Shown here piece after piece: positions 61,583 to 64,000 of a stretch of DNA of 64,000 nucleotides (position 1 is the stretch's first letter; each line of letters begins with the position of its first letter). The stretch spans positions 250,455-314,454 of the forward strand of contig CM007330.1 in NCBI GenBank assembly GCA_000333855.2. The letters run 5' to 3'. A program made the position numbers and the translations under genes. The notes beneath the pieces were generated by a model. It was not told where the DNA came from. It was given only the letters and a program-made list of their open reading frames with translations, and searched no databases. Origin of the DNA: Endotrypanum monterogeii. Its lineage: Eukaryota; Euglenozoa; Kinetoplastea; Trypanosomatida; Trypanosomatidae.

Positions 61583-63064
61583 ATGGCCGACGTCAATCCG
61601 TATCTGTGGATCGTCATTGTGGGCGGCTTCGTGTCGTTCCTCACTGGTGCCGGTGTGGGCATGAATGATTTGGCCAACGCCTTTGGTACCACGTACGGTG
61701 CACGGATTCTCACCATCACACAGATCGTCATCGTCGCTTCCGTTTGTGAGTTTGCCGGTGCAGTGTCACTCGGTGGTGCGGTGACGTCGACCATCTCCAG
61801 CGGCATTGCAGAGCCCAGCCACTTTGCGGAGCAACCGTATGTTTTCATGTACGGTATGCTGTGTGCCTGCGGTGCCGCCTTCTGCTGGCTCGCTGTTGCC
61901 ACCTGGCTGCGCCTACCCGTCTCGTCTACCCACAGCATCTGCGGTGGCGTGATCGGGTTCGCACTGGTTTACGGTGGCGCCGACGGTGTCAACTGGGCGA
62001 AGAGATCAAATGATTTCCCTTTTTTCATCGGTGTAGCTCCAATTGTCGCCTCTTGGTTCATTTCTCCTGCACTGACAGGTGCCGTGGCGGCTCTCATCTA
62101 CGTCCTGGTTCGATTTTTGGTGCTTCGCCCGAAGAACTGTGTGAAACGTGCAATTTATACCCTGCCAATTATTGTTGGCGTAACATTCTTTCTGGAGTCC
62201 TTTTTTGTGCTTTTCAAAGGTGCTTCAAAGCGCCTGGAGTGGGATGTGAACAAGTCTGCCTGGGTTGCAGCGTGCATTGGCCTCGGCGCTGGACTGCTCT
62301 CCTGCATCTTCATCCCCCTTCTGAAGCGTTGGGTGGACCGTGATGAGGCGCGTGCTCTCACTGCTGCTCAGGAACGCCCCGGCACGACAGAGGGTTCCAA
62401 TCAGCGGGAGCCGGACAGCTACGTGGACGTGCGTAAGTCTCGTGAAGTCACCGGTGACGTCGTTGCCGAGTCAGAAGCCTCCGATTCGGATCGCTCGGAA
62501 GAGCCCCAGGTCACTGGCACCAGCGGCCTCAAGGTTCAACAGTACAACTGGCGTGCCGAACGCGTCTTCCGCTACCTACAAGTGTTCACCGCCATCTGCG
62601 CCTCCTTTGCCCACGGTGCCAGCGATGTGAGTAACGCCGTAGGCCCGCTCGCCGCCATCTACCAGGTCTACCAGACGGGCACTGTGGCGGGGAGATCCTC
62701 TGTCGAGATCTGGGTCTTGTGCCTCGGTGGTGCTGGTCTGGTTGTGGGTCTTGCCACCTTTGGTATCCGCCTGATGCGTCTGATGGGCGAGGATCTGACT
62801 GTCATCACGCCGAGCCGTGGATTCTCTGCGGAGCTGGCTGCAGCGCTTGTCGTTTCCTTTGCCTCCGGCTATGGTATTCCCGTTTCGTCCACTCACTGCA
62901 TCACTGGCGGCGTCATTGCCATCAGTATCGTCGATGTCGGTTTTCTGAAAATCCGCTGGTTCATGGTGCTCAAGATGTACGGGGGATGGGTATTTACCCT
63001 CATGATCACCGCCCTCACCTCTGCCACGTTCTTTGCTCAGGGTGTCAGCGCCCCAGCCATGTAG
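61583..63064 (+). CDS. PiT/PHO4-family phosphate transporter
   Basis: A 493-residue polytopic membrane protein of the inorganic phosphate transporter (PiT, SLC20/PHO4) family. Both inverted halves are visible: GMNDLANAFGT (26-36) and HGASDVSNAVGP (344-355). These correspond to the family's GANDVANAFGT and HGGNDVSNAIGP, and both key Asp residues (29 and 348) are kept. Each half also carries LPVSSTHS or IPVSSTHC. About ten hydrophobic segments flank a hydrophilic loop (about 250-325). Members usually move phosphate with Na+ or H+, probably at the plasma membrane here. The second repeat has Ser in place of the usual Asn. The start ATG is chosen from the splice acceptor. Confidence 0.93.
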   Translation: MADVNPYLWIVIVGGFVSFLTGAGVGMNDLANAFGTTYGARILTITQIVIVASVCEFAGAVSLGGAVTSTISSGIAEPSHFAEQPYVFMYGMLCACGAAFCWLAVATWLRLPVSSTHSICGGVIGFALVYGGADGVNWAKRSNDFPFFIGVAPIVASWFISPALTGAVAALIYVLVRFLVLRPKNCVKRAIYTLPIIVGVTFFLESFFVLFKGASKRLEWDVNKSAWVAACIGLGAGLLSCIFIPLLKRWVDRDEARALTAAQERPGTTEGSNQREPDSYVDVRKSREVTGDVVAESEASDSDRSEEPQVTGTSGLKVQQYNWRAERVFRYLQVFTAICASFAHGASDVSNAVGPLAAIYQVYQTGTVAGRSSVEIWVLCLGGAGLVVGLATFGIRLMRLMGEDLTVITPSRGFSAELAAALVVSFASGYGIPVSSTHCITGGVIAISIVDVGFLKIRWFMVLKMYGGWVFTLMITALTSATFFAQGVSAPAM

Positions 63065-64000
63065 TGCGGTCTGCCTCGTGCACACTGTTAACATTGTCAG
63101 CTATATATTTTTTCTCGCTGTATCAACGGCATTTACCCTCTGTTGATATTATAACTCTATTTTTTACTTTTATGTTTTATGTGTTTTTGAGCCATTAGCC
63201 AAGTTCTCATTCTTTTCCAGGCATCATTTGCCTTGACGTTTGCTTTCGTATGGATGTGATGTTTTGGCATCTCCGCGCTCTCCCTCTTCGTCTCCGTGGC
63301 GAAGGGCAAGCTCGTGTGCTTGTTCGCCCTTCTCTCTACGTTTTAGGTTACTTGGGGCAATGAACTTCACTGGCTCGAGTCTTCACATACAGACTTGTCA
63401 GTTGTGTAAACGTCTATCGATCACGAACATACTTCACACACTTCCTTCACAGGAGTACGGCTTTGATTGCGCAAGATTGACTGATTTCCTTTCTTCTTCC
63501 CGTCTAACCTCATCTTTGCCACTCACCGGAAAGGACGTTGCATCGGTCTCTTGTTTATGTGTTTCTCTCTAACTCCCTCGCTTATAGATTTAAGCCATTT
63601 TTTTTTGTCTTCCAGATTCACGCCTCCTCTCCAATCTCTTTTTTTTTTTTACGTCTATTTCGAGGTCCCGTGGCACTGTGCAACGTATAGGATATTTATT
63701 ATGTATTCACAGCAGTCTGTCTAGTGTTTCTTGCTCTCTCTGCGTTGCTGTTCTGTCCTTTCTCACGGGTGTGGTACTCGCGCTGGGAAAACGAAAAAGA
63801 ATCCTATGAGCACACTGATCTGGACAGGAGCACAAGAAGGGCAAATCGAGAACAGAGCTGAATACGCCGTACAAGGTCCTTTTTTTTTCGTTCTCACTTT
63901 CGTGATTTCTGTTCTGATCTATTTTTGTCTATTTTTTTCATTTTTTCTTCACGTTTCTTCCCCCTCTCTTTATAATATATATATATATATATATATATAA
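63065..64000. other. 3' flank of phosphate transporter to window end
   Basis: Pyrimidine-rich 3'UTR-like sequence with T-runs near 63600-63607 and 63640-63650, and a (TA)n at about 63974-63999. The 89-codon frame at the very end (63731-64000) runs into the repeat and is not convincing. Confidence 0.55.

Noticed and set aside
1..64000. CRISPR arrays, bacterial promoters, operons or phage
   Set aside because: Nothing of this kind is visible. Gene organisation and sequence are those of a kinetoplastid nuclear chromosome.

Overview
The window looks like nuclear DNA of a trypanosomatid, most probably Leishmania. No introns are visible. The protein genes form two long head-to-tail gene trains (polycistronic units) that diverge from one strand-switch region. 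Each gene is preceded by pyrimidine tracts and AG dinucleotides of the kind used as trans-splice acceptors. The long UTRs are full of CA/TA microsatellites, and several 3'UTRs carry copies of a roughly 250-330 bp element that I read as SIDER2 (short degenerate retroposon). The subgenus (possibly Viannia) is only an impression. The six-gene DUF1861/GT108 array matches my memory of the mannosyltransferase/phosphorylase (MTP) array on Leishmania chromosome 10.

Minus-strand unit (about 39.7 kb down to 0.3 kb). Transcription runs away from the switch region. The genes, from the switch region outwards, are: a zinc-binding unknown; a secreted thioredoxin-like protein without CxxC; a small Cys-rich unknown; an ataxin-10 family protein; a CCDC148-like coiled coil; an exportin-7 family karyopherin; a RanBP2-finger protein; a RIB43A doublet-microtubule protein; a small membrane protein (possibly Vps55/LEPROT-like); two divergent Rab GTPases; CFAP45; an MGRN1/RNF157-type RING ligase with a myristoylation signal; a 1550-residue EDRF1-like TPR protein; and a predicted mitochondrial unknown. 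Three of them (CFAP45, RIB43A and the CCDC148-like protein) point to the flagellar axoneme.

Strand-switch region (39.7-41.4 kb). It holds tRNA-Lys(CTT) on the plus strand, present twice around a run of 10 Ns, and tRNA-Asn(GTT) on the minus strand. It also has two long G-runs. The two tRNA-Lys copies sit in about 470 bp segments that look like an unmerged contig overlap, so the second copy may be an assembly artefact.

Plus-strand unit (41.4-64 kb). It starts with a bacterial-looking SAM methyltransferase. Six tandem MTP-like genes follow, spaced 1.3-3.9 kb apart, and then a PiT-type phosphate transporter. MTPs are known to make and degrade the beta-1,2-mannan reserve (mannogen) using GDP-mannose, mannose-1-phosphate and phosphate, so a phosphate carrier next door is suggestive but not proof of linkage. 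The last two MTP genes share an almost identical 203 bp tract inside otherwise diverged sequence, which is a clear sign of gene conversion. Three of the MTP intervals, and the last MTP/transporter interval, carry dispersed elements in sense orientation.
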